DNA from: Rhodopseudomonas palustris
GTDB taxonomy: Bacteria > Pseudomonadota > Alphaproteobacteria > Rhizobiales > Xanthobacteraceae
Assembly (NCBI GenBank): GCA_016215605.1
Contig: JACRJB010000066.1
Location: forward strand, 59,991 to 123,990
Direction: 5' to 3'
Length of the DNA stretch: 64,000 bases
This document shows positions 55,880 to 64,000 of the stretch, piece after piece. The position numbers and the translations under genes are program-made. Numbering within the stretch: position 1 is the first letter of the stretch; every line of letters starts with the position of its first letter. The notes under the pieces were generated by a model. The model saw nothing but the letters and a program-made list of their open reading frames with translations, was not told the origin of the DNA and did not search any database.

Positions 55880-55940
55880 GAAGCGGTCGCGCCTGAGCGC
55901 GCCCGGCCGCAGTTCCGACGGCCCCGGATTGTTCCGAACC

Positions 55941-56699
55941 ATGCCTGAAACCCTGCCAGAGTCCGGTGCGCCGCCCGCGGTGTCCATTGTGGTGCCGGTG
56001 CGCAACGAGGCCGACAACGTCGCCCCGCTGATCGCCGAGATCGCTGCCGCGCTGGACGGGCGCTGGGCCTACGAGATCGTCTATGTCGACGACGGTTCGA
56101 CCGACGCCACGCCGCAGCGGCTCGCGGCCCTGCGTGCATCGCGCGCCAATCTGCGCCAGATCCGCCACGCCACATCCTGCGGTCAGTCGGCGGCGGTGCG
56201 CACCGGCGTCCGCGCCGCACGCGGCGCGATCGTGGCGACGCTCGACGGCGACGGCCAGAACAACCCGGCGTTCATTCCCGATCTGATCACGGCGCTGGAA
56301 CGCGGCGGCGACCGCTTCGGCCTCGCGGCCGGCCAGCGCGTCGGCCGCAAGGACACCGGCTTCAAGAAGCTGCAGTCCAGGGTCGCCAACAAGGTGCGCG
56401 GCGGCATTCTCAAGGACGGCACCCGCGATTCCGGCTGCGGGCTGAAGGCGTTCCGCCGCGACGTGTTCTTGGCGCTGCCGTATTTCGATGGCTTGCATCG
56501 CTTCCTGCCGGCGCTGGTGCGTCGGGAAGGCTTCGACATCGTCTATGTCGACGTCGCCGACCGGCCGCGGCTGTCCGGCGTTTCCAATTACGGCTTCTTC
56601 GATCGGCTGTGGGTCGGGCTGATGGATCTTGCCGGCGTGTGGTGGCTGATCCGCCGCAAGAAGGCCGTGCCCGTCGCGACCGAGGTGAATGAATGCTGA
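55941..56699 (+). CDS. family 2 glycosyltransferase, polyprenyl-phosphate sugar synthase-like
   Basis: A 252-residue GT2 protein without membrane spans beyond a possible C-terminal amphipathic/hydrophobic helix. It contains VSIVVPVRNEADNVAPLI, IVYVDDGSTDAT (DDGS) and IVATLDGDGQNNP (DxD motif), then DSGCGLKAFRRDVF and a CSGVSNYGFFDRL-like end (SGVSNYGFFDRLWVGL). This is the dolichyl-phosphate mannose synthase/ArnC/RgtE type. It likely builds the lipid-linked sugar that the ArnT-like enzyme uses. ATG 55941 is chosen as start of the conserved part; RBS is weak. A TTG at 55854 inside the PAP2 gene is an unlikely alternative. Confidence 0.88.
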   Translation: MPETLPESGAPPAVSIVVPVRNEADNVAPLIAEIAAALDGRWAYEIVYVDDGSTDATPQRLAALRASRANLRQIRHATSCGQSAAVRTGVRAARGAIVATLDGDGQNNPAFIPDLITALERGGDRFGLAAGQRVGRKDTGFKKLQSRVANKVRGGILKDGTRDSGCGLKAFRRDVFLALPYFDGLHRFLPALVRREGFDIVYVDVADRPRLSGVSNYGFFDRLWVGLMDLAGVWWLIRRKKAVPVATEVNEC

Positions 56700-57031
56700 T
56701 TTCTTACGGCCAGGCGCTGAGCGATTATCTGTACGACGTGTTCGTCGCGAAGTTCGATTTCTGGCTGGCGTTCGGGCTGGTCGCCCAACTGCTGTTCACC
56801 GCGCGCTTCCTGGTGCAGTGGATCTCCAGCGAGCGCGCCGGCAAGAGCGTGGTGCCGATGGCGTTCTGGTTCTTCTCGATGGGCGGCGGGCTGATGACGC
56901 TGGTCTACGGCATCGCCAAGCGCGAACCGGTGATCATCGTCGGTCAGGCGATGGCCACCGTCATCTACATCCGCAACATCATGCTGATCATCAAGAACCA
57001 CTCGCGCGGCTCGGAGAGCCTGCCGAACTGA
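56693..57031 (+). CDS. small membrane protein with lipid-A-biosynthesis N-terminal (LAB_N) domain
   Basis: A 112-residue protein with three membrane helices, LAB_N (PF07578). The family segments FWLAFGLVAQLLFTARFLVQW, ERAGKSVVPMAFWFFSMGGG and GQAMATVIYIRNIML are all present. The ATG lies inside the last codons of the GT2 gene (seven-base overlap), so both are coupled. LAB_N proteins often accompany polyprenyl-phosphate sugar synthases; by analogy to RgtF, it may be needed for the lipid-linked donor. Last gene in the operon. Confidence 0.9.
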   Translation: MLISYGQALSDYLYDVFVAKFDFWLAFGLVAQLLFTARFLVQWISSERAGKSVVPMAFWFFSMGGGLMTLVYGIAKREPVIIVGQAMATVIYIRNIMLIIKNHSRGSESLPN

Positions 57032-57094
57032 GCGGCTGCGTTCAGTCACTTCGACGACTGCTGTGTTCGCGAGTGGGCCCTTCAGCAAGCACGA

Positions 57095-57198
57095 CCTCAT
57101 GGTGAGGAGGCGCGAAGCGCCGTCTCGAACCATGGGCAGCAGGTACCCGTGACCCATCCTTCGAGACGCCCGGCTTCGCCGGGCTGCTCAGGATGAGG
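57095..57198. repeat. palindromic intergenic repeat downstream of the lipid A operon
   Basis: Nested inverted sequences: CCTCATggtgagg, GGCGCgaaGCGCC, GTCTCGAACCATGG with CCATCCTTCGAGAC, and GCCCGGCttcGCCGGGC, then GATGAGG. It matches the type of a very common intergenic repeat in Bradyrhizobium-family genomes. It fills the space between two converging genes and may serve as transcription end. Confidence 0.8.
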
Positions 57199-57252
57199 AC
57201 AGTGCCTGCGGTTGGGTTAGCGCCGCTTCCATCATTTGATGAGCGCTTGAAC

Positions 57253-58446
57253 TCACCGCGCCGCGTTGAACGCCGCGAAGCCTCGCTCGAGATCGGCCTT
57301 CAGATCGTCGACGCTTTCCAGCCCGATATGCAGGCGCAGCGCCGGGCCGCCGGGGTTCCATGGCGTTGCGGTGCGATAGGTGGTGCAGTCGAACGGGATC
57401 ACCAGGCTTTCGAAGCCGCCCCAGGAATAGCCCATCCCGAACAGCTTGACGGTGTCGAGCAGCGCGTCGACCGCCGGCTGCGGCGCGGGTTGCAGCACGA
57501 TCGAGAACAGGCCGGACGCGCCGGTAAAATCCCGCTTCCAGATCGCATGCCCGGGATCGCTCGGAAGCGCGGGGTGCAGCACCCGCTGAACTTCCGGCCG
57601 CTGCGCCAGCCAGCGCGCCATCTCCAGCCCGGATTGCTGATGGTGCGCCAGCCGCACCGCCAGCGTGCGAAGGCCGCGCAGCGCCAGGAAGACGTCGTCC
57701 GGCCCGGCGCAGACGCCGAGCTGGCGAATCCCGTCGGCGATCTTCGGCCATGTCCGGGCGTTGGCCGCGATGGTGCCGAACATGATGTCGGAATGGCCGC
57801 CGATATATTTGGTGCCGGCCTGGATCGAGATGTCGACGCCCTGGTCGAGCGAGCGGTGATACAGCGGCGTCGCCCAGGTGTTGTCGTCGATCACCAGCGC
57901 GCCGTGCGCATGCGCGACCTCGGCGATTGCCGGAATGTCCGGCATTTCGAACGATTGCGAGCCGGGCGCTTCGACCATCACCACGGCGGTGTTCGGCTTC
58001 AGATGCGCGGCGATGCCGGCGCCGACCAGTGGATCGAAATAGCTGGTTTCGATGCCGTAGCGCTTCAGCATCTGGTCGCAGAACAGCCGGGTCGGGCGAT
58101 AGGCGTTGTCGCAAACCAGGACATGATCGCCGGCCTTCAGCACCGCGAGCAGCGCGGTCGAGATCGCCGACACGCCGGACGGCGTCAGCCCGACGCCGGC
58201 GCATTGCGGACCTTCCAGCTCGATCAGCGCCTGCTGCAGCGCCTTGGTGGTCGGCGTGCCGTGACGGCCGTACGAATACTCGCCGCGATGCGCGTGCAGG
58301 TCCTCGGCGGTCGGATACAGCACCGTCGAGCCGCGCACGACGGGGGGATTGACGAAACCCTTCTGCGCCTTGGTGTCGCGGCCGGAGGTCACGAGGCGGG
58401 TTTGCGGGCTGAGCGGTTGCGTTGCGTCGTGACCGGAAGAATCCAT
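57253..58446 (-). CDS. metC: cystathionine beta-lyase
   Basis: A 397-residue Cys/Met metabolism PLP enzyme; cleaves cystathionine to homocysteine, pyruvate and ammonia. It has GSTVLYPTAEDL, YSYGRHGTPTTKAL (substrate-side Tyr/Arg), SGVSAISTALLA, IDDNTWATPLY (Asp to PLP nitrogen) and SIQAGTKYIGGHSD, whose lysine carries PLP. The ending TPWNPGGPALRLHIGLES also fits MetC. ATG 58446 is the best start; a GTG nine codons upstream is possible. It converges with the lipid A operon and is divergent from aapJ. Confidence 0.92.
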   Translation of the reverse strand: MDSSGHDATQPLSPQTRLVTSGRDTKAQKGFVNPPVVRGSTVLYPTAEDLHAHRGEYSYGRHGTPTTKALQQALIELEGPQCAGVGLTPSGVSAISTALLAVLKAGDHVLVCDNAYRPTRLFCDQMLKRYGIETSYFDPLVGAGIAAHLKPNTAVVMVEAPGSQSFEMPDIPAIAEVAHAHGALVIDDNTWATPLYHRSLDQGVDISIQAGTKYIGGHSDIMFGTIAANARTWPKIADGIRQLGVCAGPDDVFLALRGLRTLAVRLAHHQQSGLEMARWLAQRPEVQRVLHPALPSDPGHAIWKRDFTGASGLFSIVLQPAPQPAVDALLDTVKLFGMGYSWGGFESLVIPFDCTTYRTATPWNPGGPALRLHIGLESVDDLKADLERGFAAFNAAR

Positions 58447-58776
58447 TAGACTCACTGCTGATTTCGCCGCCACGGATGCTGCGCGAATAGGCTTGGCGGC
58501 TACCGACCGATCCGTCTAATAGCAGGCTTGGGAAGACGGCCGTCAACCCCTTGACCCGGGGGGGCAACTCGTTCTGTGATGCAATCGAGCTGTCTGGACG
58601 CCGTGCTGAGGGACTCGCGCAGATGTCGACCCGGGGTCATCCCTCACGGAACCACAGCGATGCCAGGCGGGCACGATGCGCCGATCGAACGGCCGCTCCT
58701 GCCGCGCACGCCACCATCTCGCGCCACACCTTCGATGCCGTTTGATGCGGCAGGACATTCCTTGAAAGGCTGCTTT
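58447..58776. other. 330-base divergent gap between metC and aapJ
   Basis: Holds promoters for two diverging genes. No credible small gene or RNA is seen. On the metC side there is a weak promoter candidate (listed). Upstream of aapJ I see no clear sigma70 or sigma54 consensus. Confidence 0.5.
58516..58546 (-). promoter_or_regulatory. weak promoter candidate for metC
   Basis: On the minus strand TTGACG (58546-58541) is followed after 19 bases by TATTAG (58521-58516). Spacing is longer than ideal. A transcript would start near 58508, about 60 bases before the metC ATG. Confidence 0.3.
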
Positions 58777-59793
58777 ATGAAACGCGTATCTCTCATCGCC
58801 GCCGCCGCCGTCGCCGCCTGTGTCACGGCCCAGACCGCGGGAGCCCAGACGCTGAAGACGGTCAAGGACCGCGGGATGCTGTCCTGCGGCGTCAGCCAGG
58901 GCTTGCCGGGCTTCTCCGCCCCGGACGACAAGGGCAACTGGACCGGTCTCGACGTCGACGTCTGCCGCGGCATCGCGGCGGCGATCTTCGACGATCCGAG
59001 CAAGGTGAAGTTCGTGCCGCTGTCGGCCAAGGACCGGTTCACCGCGCTGCAGTCCGGCGAGATCGACGTGCTGTCGCGCAACACCACCTGGACGCTGTCG
59101 CGCGACACCTCGCTCGGCGTCAACTTCGCCGGCGTGAGCTACTACGACGGGCAGGGCTTCCTGGTGAAGAAGGCCCTCAAGGTCAATTCCGCGCTGGAAC
59201 TCAACAGCGCCTCGATCTGCGTGCAGACCGGCACCACCAACGAGCAGAACGTCGCCGACTACTTCAAGGGCAACAACATGAAGTACGAGGTGATCGCCTT
59301 CGCCAACGCCGACGAGGCGATCAAGGCCTACGAATCCGGTCGTTGCGACGTGTTTACCTCGGACGTCTCGCAGCTCTACGCGCAGCGGCTGAAGCTGACG
59401 ACGCCGGCCGACCACGTCGTGCTGCCGGAAGTGATCTCCAAGGAGCCGCTCGGCCCGCTGGTCCGCCACGGCGACGACCAGTGGTTCGACGTCGTCAAAT
59501 GGACGCTGTTCGCGATGATCAACGCCGAGGAGCTCGGCGTCACCCAGAGCAACGTCGCGGAGATGGCCAAGTCCGACAAGCCGGAGCTGAAGCGCGTGTT
59601 CGGCACCGATGGCAATCTCGGCGAACAGCTCGGCCTGACCAAGGATTGGGTCGCGCGCATCGTCAAGGCGACCGGCAATTACGGCGAGTCGTTCGAGCGC
59701 AACGTTGGCGCCGGCTCCAAGCTCGAGATCGCCCGCGGCCTGAACAAGCTGTGGAACAAGGGCGGCATCATGTACGCGCCGCCGATCCGCTGA
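58777..59793 (+). CDS. aapJ: general L-amino acid ABC transporter, substrate-binding protein
   Basis: A 338-residue periplasmic binding protein of the AapJ/BztA type. The signal peptide (MKRVSLIAAAAVAACVTAQT, cleavage near AGA-Q) is followed by TLKTVKDRGMLSCGVSQGLPGFS and GLDVDVCRGIAAAIF. The ligand-domain motif TALQSGEIDVLSRNTTWTL is diagnostic of AapJ. ATG 58777 is preceded by AAAGG. It supplies polar amino acids such as glutamate and glutamine to the AapQM permease. It is the first gene of aapJQMP. Confidence 0.95.
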   Translation: MKRVSLIAAAAVAACVTAQTAGAQTLKTVKDRGMLSCGVSQGLPGFSAPDDKGNWTGLDVDVCRGIAAAIFDDPSKVKFVPLSAKDRFTALQSGEIDVLSRNTTWTLSRDTSLGVNFAGVSYYDGQGFLVKKALKVNSALELNSASICVQTGTTNEQNVADYFKGNNMKYEVIAFANADEAIKAYESGRCDVFTSDVSQLYAQRLKLTTPADHVVLPEVISKEPLGPLVRHGDDQWFDVVKWTLFAMINAEELGVTQSNVAEMAKSDKPELKRVFGTDGNLGEQLGLTKDWVARIVKATGNYGESFERNVGAGSKLEIARGLNKLWNKGGIMYAPPIR

Positions 59794-59809
59794 CGCGCGG
59801 ATCGCGGCC

Positions 59810-61015
59810 GTGGCGATCGAGGCGCGACCACCGCCGGCGCAGATCGGCGCCAAACTGCGCCGCGCGCTCGGCGGCCGCTCCGGCTGGAAAGGTCTGATCG
59901 CGCAGCTGCTGTTCGTCGCGGTGCTGTGCTGGATCGGCTACGCGATCGTCGACAATGCCCGCGACAACCTCGCCAATCAGCGCATCGCCTCCGGCTTCGG
60001 CTTCATGTCGCAGACCGCCGGCTTCGGCGTCAGCCAGACGCTGATCCCGTATTCGGAGTCCGACAGCTACACCCGGGTGTTTCTGGTCGGGCTCGTCAAT
60101 ACGCTGGTGGTGTCGGTGATCGGCATCGTGTTCGCGACGCTGATCGGCTTCCTGGTCGCGCTCGGCCGGCTGTCGCCGAACTGGCTGATCTCGCGGATCG
60201 CCGGCGGCTATGTCGAGCTGATCCGCAATCTGCCGCTGCTGTTCCAGATCCTGTTCTGGTACCTCGCCGTGCTCGGCGCCTTGCCGGGGCCGCGGCAGAG
60301 CGTCACGCTGTTCGACAGCTTCTTCCTGTCCAATCGCGGCATCGTCGTGCCGCGTCCGGTCGGCGAGGCCGGGCTCGACGGCTTTCTGGTCGCGGTGCTG
60401 ATCGCGGTGATCGCCGCGATCGTGCTGCCGATCGTTGCGCGGCGGCGGCTGTTTCAGACCGGCAAGCCGATGACGGTCTGGCCGTGGATCGTGGGTCTGC
60501 TGATCGGCCTGCCGCTGGTCGCGGTGCTGATCTTCGGCAAGCCGTTCGGCTTCGAGATCCCGGTGCTGAAGGGCTTCAACTTCGCCGGCGGCTCGCGGAT
60601 CGCGCCGGAATTCGTCGCGCTGACGCTGGCGCTGTCGACCTACACCGCGGCGTTCATCGCCGAGATCGTCCGCGCCGGCATCCTGTCGGTGCACAAGGGG
60701 CAGATGGAAGCCGGCGCCTCGCTCGGGCTGTCGCGCGGCGCGACGCTGCGGCTGGTGGTGATTCCGCAGGCGATGAGGGTGATCCTGCCGCCGCTGACCA
60801 ATCAGTATCTCAACCTCACCAAGAACTCCTCGCTGGCGGTCGCGATCGGCTATCCGGATTTGTTCTCGGTGTTCGCCGGCACCACGCTGAGCCAGACCGG
60901 GCAGGCGATCGAGGTGATCGCGATCACGATGGGCGTGTATCTGCTGATCTCGCTGGTCACCAGCGCGCTGATGAGCCTGTACAGCTGGCGGATCAACCGG
61001 AGCATGGGCGGATGA
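59810..61015 (+). CDS. aapQ: general L-amino acid ABC transporter permease AapQ
   Basis: A 401-residue HisMQ-type permease, long like AapQ and BztB. It has a characteristic early segment GFGFMSQTAGFGVSQTLIPY in a periplasmic loop, then the transport domain. The EAA loop EAGASLGLSRGATLRLVVIP, which contacts the ATPase, is near residue 303-322. GTG 59810 is the only sensible start, 16 bases after aapJ. The stop overlaps aapM in ATGA. Confidence 0.93.
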   Translation: MAIEARPPPAQIGAKLRRALGGRSGWKGLIAQLLFVAVLCWIGYAIVDNARDNLANQRIASGFGFMSQTAGFGVSQTLIPYSESDSYTRVFLVGLVNTLVVSVIGIVFATLIGFLVALGRLSPNWLISRIAGGYVELIRNLPLLFQILFWYLAVLGALPGPRQSVTLFDSFFLSNRGIVVPRPVGEAGLDGFLVAVLIAVIAAIVLPIVARRRLFQTGKPMTVWPWIVGLLIGLPLVAVLIFGKPFGFEIPVLKGFNFAGGSRIAPEFVALTLALSTYTAAFIAEIVRAGILSVHKGQMEAGASLGLSRGATLRLVVIPQAMRVILPPLTNQYLNLTKNSSLAVAIGYPDLFSVFAGTTLSQTGQAIEVIAITMGVYLLISLVTSALMSLYSWRINRSMGG

Positions 61016-62517
61016 GCGAGCTCGGTTCGATCACGCCGGCCTTCGTCCGGTCCGAGGAAGTGCCGCAGCGCGCCGCGCCGGTGAAGACCACCGGCTTCGT
61101 CGGGCTGATGCGCGCCCGGCTGTTCAATTCGCCGACCAACATTCTTCTCACCCTGGTCGGCGCGCTGCTGCTGTATTTCACCGTGGTGCCGACGGTGAAG
61201 TTTCTGCTGGTCGACGCGGTGTGGACCGGCACCAACCGCACCTCGTGCCTGGCCGAGACTCTGCATCGCGACGTCGGCGCCTGCTGGCCGTTCGTGCAGG
61301 CGAAATTCTCGCAATTCGTCTACGGCTTCTATCCGCAGCCGGAGCGCTGGCGCGTCGATTTGACCTTCGCGCTCGCCGCGCTGCTGCTGCTGCCGCTGCT
61401 GATCCCGCGCGCGCCGGCGAAGACGCTGAACGCCGGGCTGTTCTTCGTCGCGTTTCCCGCCGTCGCGTTCTTCCTGCTGCATGGCGGCGGGCTGCACGGT
61501 TTCGCGGTGAGCTGGACCGCCGATCTCGTCGCCGATCTGGTCGGCAGCCTCGGCGAAGCCGGAACCAAGCTGGCGCGCGGCGGCGCGATCGCGGTCGGCA
61601 TCGGCAAACCGGTGCTGTGGCTCGCCACCGCGCTGTCGTGGCTGATTGCGCCGCTCACTTGGCTGCGCGACTGGATTGCGGCGTCCGGCCAGCCGGTGTG
61701 GATCGATCTCGGCCTGACCGCGCTGATCGTCACTGCGCTGGTCGCCGCGCTGACCGGGCTGCGCAACGGCGGACGCGTGGTGCTGATGACGCTGGCGACC
61801 TTCGTCGGCATCGCAGTGGTGATCGCGGTGCTGCGGCTCGACCGCGGCGGCCTGCCGATCGTCGGCACGCGGCAATGGGGCGGACTGCTCGTCACGCTGG
61901 TCGTGTCGGTCACAGGCATCGTCGCCTCGATGCCGATCGGCATCGCGCTGGCGCTCGGCCGGCGCTCGACGATCCCGCTGATCCGGCTGTTCTCGATCGG
62001 CTTCATCGAGTTCTGGCGCGGCGTGCCGCTGATCACCGTGCTGTTCTTCGCGACCTACATGCTGCCGCTGTTCCTGCCCGGCAATTTCACCGTCGACGGG
62101 CTGATGCGGGTGCTGATCGGCATCGCGCTGTTCGCCGGCGCCTACAACGCCGAAGTGGTGCGCGGCGGGCTGAACGCGATTCCGCGCGGGCAGGCCGAAG
62201 CGGCCAGCGCGCTCGGGCTGAGCTACGCGAAGACGACCGGGCTGATCGTGCTGCCGCAGGCGCTGCGCCACGTCATTCCCGGCCTGGTCAACAGCTTCAT
62301 CGCGCTGTTCAAGGACACTTCGCTGGTGTCGATCGTGGCGCTGTTCGATTTGCTCGGCCAGCTTCGCGCCGCCTTCGCCGATCCGACCTGGTCGACGCCG
62401 ACCACGCTGTTCACCGGCTTCGCCTTCACCGGGCTGATCTACTTCGTGTTCTGCTTCGGCATGTCGCGCTATTCGTTGTTCGTCGAACACCGGCTCAATG
62501 CCCACCGGCGCACCTGA
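61012..62517 (+). CDS. aapM: general L-amino acid ABC transporter permease AapM (extended)
   Basis: A 501-residue HisMQ-type permease. The N-terminal start ([46 protein letters not shown]) and C-terminal transporter part with the EAA loop [20 protein letters not shown] are clear AapM features. It is longer than typical AapM (roughly 380-430): the part around residues 120-290 has extra hydrophobic segments and a glycine-rich loop ([20 protein letters not shown]). AapM pairs with AapQ. The overlap with aapQ (ATGA) indicates coupling. Confidence 0.92.
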   Translation: MSELGSITPAFVRSEEVPQRAAPVKTTGFVGLMRARLFNSPTNILLTLVGALLLYFTVVPTVKFLLVDAVWTGTNRTSCLAETLHRDVGACWPFVQAKFSQFVYGFYPQPERWRVDLTFALAALLLLPLLIPRAPAKTLNAGLFFVAFPAVAFFLLHGGGLHGFAVSWTADLVADLVGSLGEAGTKLARGGAIAVGIGKPVLWLATALSWLIAPLTWLRDWIAASGQPVWIDLGLTALIVTALVAALTGLRNGGRVVLMTLATFVGIAVVIAVLRLDRGGLPIVGTRQWGGLLVTLVVSVTGIVASMPIGIALALGRRSTIPLIRLFSIGFIEFWRGVPLITVLFFATYMLPLFLPGNFTVDGLMRVLIGIALFAGAYNAEVVRGGLNAIPRGQAEAASALGLSYAKTTGLIVLPQALRHVIPGLVNSFIALFKDTSLVSIVALFDLLGQLRAAFADPTWSTPTTLFTGFAFTGLIYFVFCFGMSRYSLFVEHRLNAHRRT

Positions 62518-62533
62518 CAGAGGACTTCAGTCG

Positions 62534-63274
62534 ATGGCTGAGAAACCGATCGTCTCGATCGCGGGCCTGAACAAATGGTACGGCGATTTCCACGTGCTGC
62601 GCGACATCGACCTCGACGTCGGTCGCGGCGAACGCATCGTGATCTGCGGGCCGTCGGGCTCGGGCAAGTCGACGCTGATCCGCTGCATCAACGCGCTGGA
62701 GGAGTTTCAGGAAGGCCAGATCGTGGTCGACGGCATCGACCTCGGCCCCAGCCTGAAGCACGTCGACGAGATCCGCCGCGAAGTCGGCATGGTGTTCCAG
62801 AGCTTCAACCTGTTTCCGCACCTCACCGTGCTGGAGAACTGCACGCTGGCGCCGATCTGGGTGCGCAACGTGCCGAAGAAGGATGCCGAAGCCACCGCGA
62901 TGAAGTATCTCGAGCGGGTGCGGATTCCCGACAAGGCCGACAAATATCCGGGGCAGATTTCCGGCGGTCAGCAGCAGCGCGTCGCGATCGCCCGGGCGCT
63001 GTCGATGAATCCGAAGGTGATGCTGTTCGACGAGCCGACCTCGGCGCTCGATCCCGAAATGGTCAAGGAAGTGCTCGACACCATGGTCGACCTCGCCGAC
63101 GAGGGCATGACGATGCTGGTGGTGACGCATGAAATGGGCTTTGCCCGCGAGGTCGCCAACCGCGTGGTGTTCATGGACGCCGGGCAGATCATCGAGGCCA
63201 ACGCGCCCGAACCGTTCTTCGCCAATCCGCAGCACGCGCGGACCAAGCTGTTCCTGAGCCAGATCCTGCGCTGA
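62534..63274 (+). CDS. aapP: general L-amino acid ABC transporter ATPase AapP
   Basis: A 246-residue polar amino acid ABC ATPase. It has a Walker [10 protein letters not shown] (about residues 39-47), Q-loop [13 protein letters not shown], signature [15 protein letters not shown], Walker [17 protein letters not shown] and the H-loop THEMGF. The start is an ATG with GAGGA 11 bases upstream. It energises AapQM. The operon ends here; a GC-rich stem (ACCGCGC/GCGCGGT) after the stop has no T run. Confidence 0.95.
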   Translation: MAEKPIVSIAGLNKWYGDFHVLRDIDLDVGRGERIVICGPSGSGKSTLIRCINALEEFQEGQIVVDGIDLGPSLKHVDEIRREVGMVFQSFNLFPHLTVLENCTLAPIWVRNVPKKDAEATAMKYLERVRIPDKADKYPGQISGGQQQRVAIARALSMNPKVMLFDEPTSALDPEMVKEVLDTMVDLADEGMTMLVVTHEMGFAREVANRVVFMDAGQIIEANAPEPFFANPQHARTKLFLSQILR

Positions 63275-63311
63275 GGCCGAACCGCGCGGCGCGCGGTCCG
63301 CGCCGCCGGCG

Positions 63312-63590
63312 TCAGATCGCGGTCGCGGCCGACGAGTAGCGCTTCAGACGTTTGCTATCGTTCGCCGAAAACTGTCCGAACACCTGCCTGACGCGATCGG
63401 CCGGCGTGACGTCGTCGGCGAAGCCGCGCTCCGGTCGCAGGCTCGCGGCCGCGATGCTCGGCGCGTAGACGGCGCTGCTGAAGATGGCGTCGTTGAACCG
63501 CGGCGGGGCTTCGCCGAACACCGCATCGACGATCACGATCAGCGCCAGCAACGCTGGCCCGACGGTGGCGAAGTATCTGAGGACAGGCAT
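63312..63590 (-). CDS. small membrane-anchored protein, unknown function
   Basis: A 92-residue protein with an N-terminal hydrophobic anchor (YFATVGPALLALIVIVDAVF, residues 6-25) and a soluble C-terminal part, including FGEAPPRFNDAIF and DRVRQVFGQFSANDSKR. ATG 63590 has GGAG seven bases upstream. Such DUF-less proteins are seen repeatedly in Bradyrhizobium relatives to my recollection. No operon partner, converging with aapP. Confidence 0.65.
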   Translation of the reverse strand: MPVLRYFATVGPALLALIVIVDAVFGEAPPRFNDAIFSSAVYAPSIAAASLRPERGFADDVTPADRVRQVFGQFSANDSKRLKRYSSAATAI

Positions 63591-64000
63591 GACGCGCTCC
63601 TTGTTGGCGGCAAGGAAACGGCGGCAGGGATGAAGGTCAGGTTGATGGCAGCGTCCGCGTTTCGGGCGCGGTTGCCGTCCGGTTAATCGGATCGCGACAA
63701 TGCGCTGGTTGACGGTGCTGTCACGCGCGAACCGTTTTCAAACAGCTACGGCTCTTCGTTCTCGCGGCTCTGCTGAGCCCGAGGTTTGCACCCGTCGCTA
63801 TCACAGCGAGGGGGGAGGGCGCGCCGGTCGGCGCAAAGGTGGTGAGTGTCGCGATGGCTTTGCGGACCATCGCGCAACGCCTTCCGGCGCGCCCACCGCG
63901 GCGATTTTGGGCATCGGGACCGTTCTTCCGGGACCACAGCGGAGCGGGATCTCCCCGGCCTTTGCTGCGCCCGTCCAGCCACGAAAGCGGCAGCCGCTCG
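63591..64000. other. right-end region without a recognised gene; probably repeat sequence
   Basis: No frame has a recognisable product. From about 63750 (CGGCTCTGCTGAGCCCGAGG) onward the sequence resembles a dispersed repeat I recall from Bradyrhizobium-family genomes. Internal dyads such as GGCTCtgctGAGCC and GGCGCGCC are visible. The window ends inside it, so its limits are unknown. Confidence 0.4.

Noticed and set aside
58600..58776. Sigma54-type promoter before aapJ
   Set aside because: A GGGCACG segment near 58672 resembles the -24 element, but no GC at the needed -12 position follows with TTGC-like context.

Overview
The window looks like the chromosome of a Bradyrhizobium-family alphaproteobacterium (Nitrobacteraceae, close to Rhodopseudomonas, Bradyrhizobium or Afipia/Oligotropha). 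The evidence is very high GC, dense overlapping operons, many short palindromic intergenic repeats of the kind common in that family, and an aerobic CO dehydrogenase cluster ordered as in Oligotropha carboxidovorans. This placement is inferred from content, not from a database search.

Layout. 1-6.4 kb: the end of epmA, then epmB (EF-P modification), small membrane or exported proteins, an HdeD-like protein, a cyclase-family hydrolase and a large secreted protein of unknown function. 6.45-14.7 kb: a leftward operon (class-III aminotransferase, branched-chain-type ABC transporter, amidase) with a divergent tetR. A perfect 6-6-6 palindrome lies between the -35 and -10 of the operon promoter. 14.8-22.9 kb: leftward coxC-coxM-coxS-coxL-coxD-coxE-coxF. 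CoxL carries the form I AYRCSFR active-site loop, so this is a genuine CO dehydrogenase. 23.4-29.7 kb: tRNA-Glu, PilZ protein, a 26-residue membrane peptide, glyoxalase I behind two tandem terminators, sirtuin, double cold-shock protein, DUF192 protein, tRNA-Pro, OpgC-like protein and a complex I accessory subunit.

29.9-37.6 kb: mccB-mccA-hmgL (leucine catabolism), then a leftward TRAP transporter operon dctP-dctQ-dctM. 37.8-43.9 kb: MxKDx-repeat protein, GrlR-like protein, FKBP isomerase, a split ThrE-type exporter, two glycosyltransferase-like proteins and a lipoprotein. 43.9-45.5 kb: an accessory patch with repeats, a decayed partial copy of the lipoprotein gene, a small coiled-coil membrane protein and an AT-richer gene with a possible Cys-His-Asp triad, ending at tRNA-Arg. 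45.8-53.2 kb: a bacterial alpha-2-macroglobulin gene overlapping pbpC; a palindromic repeat lies inside the pbpC reading frame. 53.3-57.0 kb: a four-gene operon (ArnT-like transferase, PAP2 phosphatase, GT2, LAB_N protein) likely to remodel lipid A or core sugars. 57.2-63.6 kb: metC, the aapJQMP amino acid ABC transporter and a small membrane protein; the last 400 bases look like repeat sequence.

The most original observations are the promoter-operator architecture of the amidase/aminotransferase operon, the compact form I cox cluster with its MHYT-LytTR sensor, the palindromic repeat captured as coding sequence in pbpC, the two terminators upstream of gloA, and the AT-rich putative cysteine-hydrolase gene beside tRNA-Arg.
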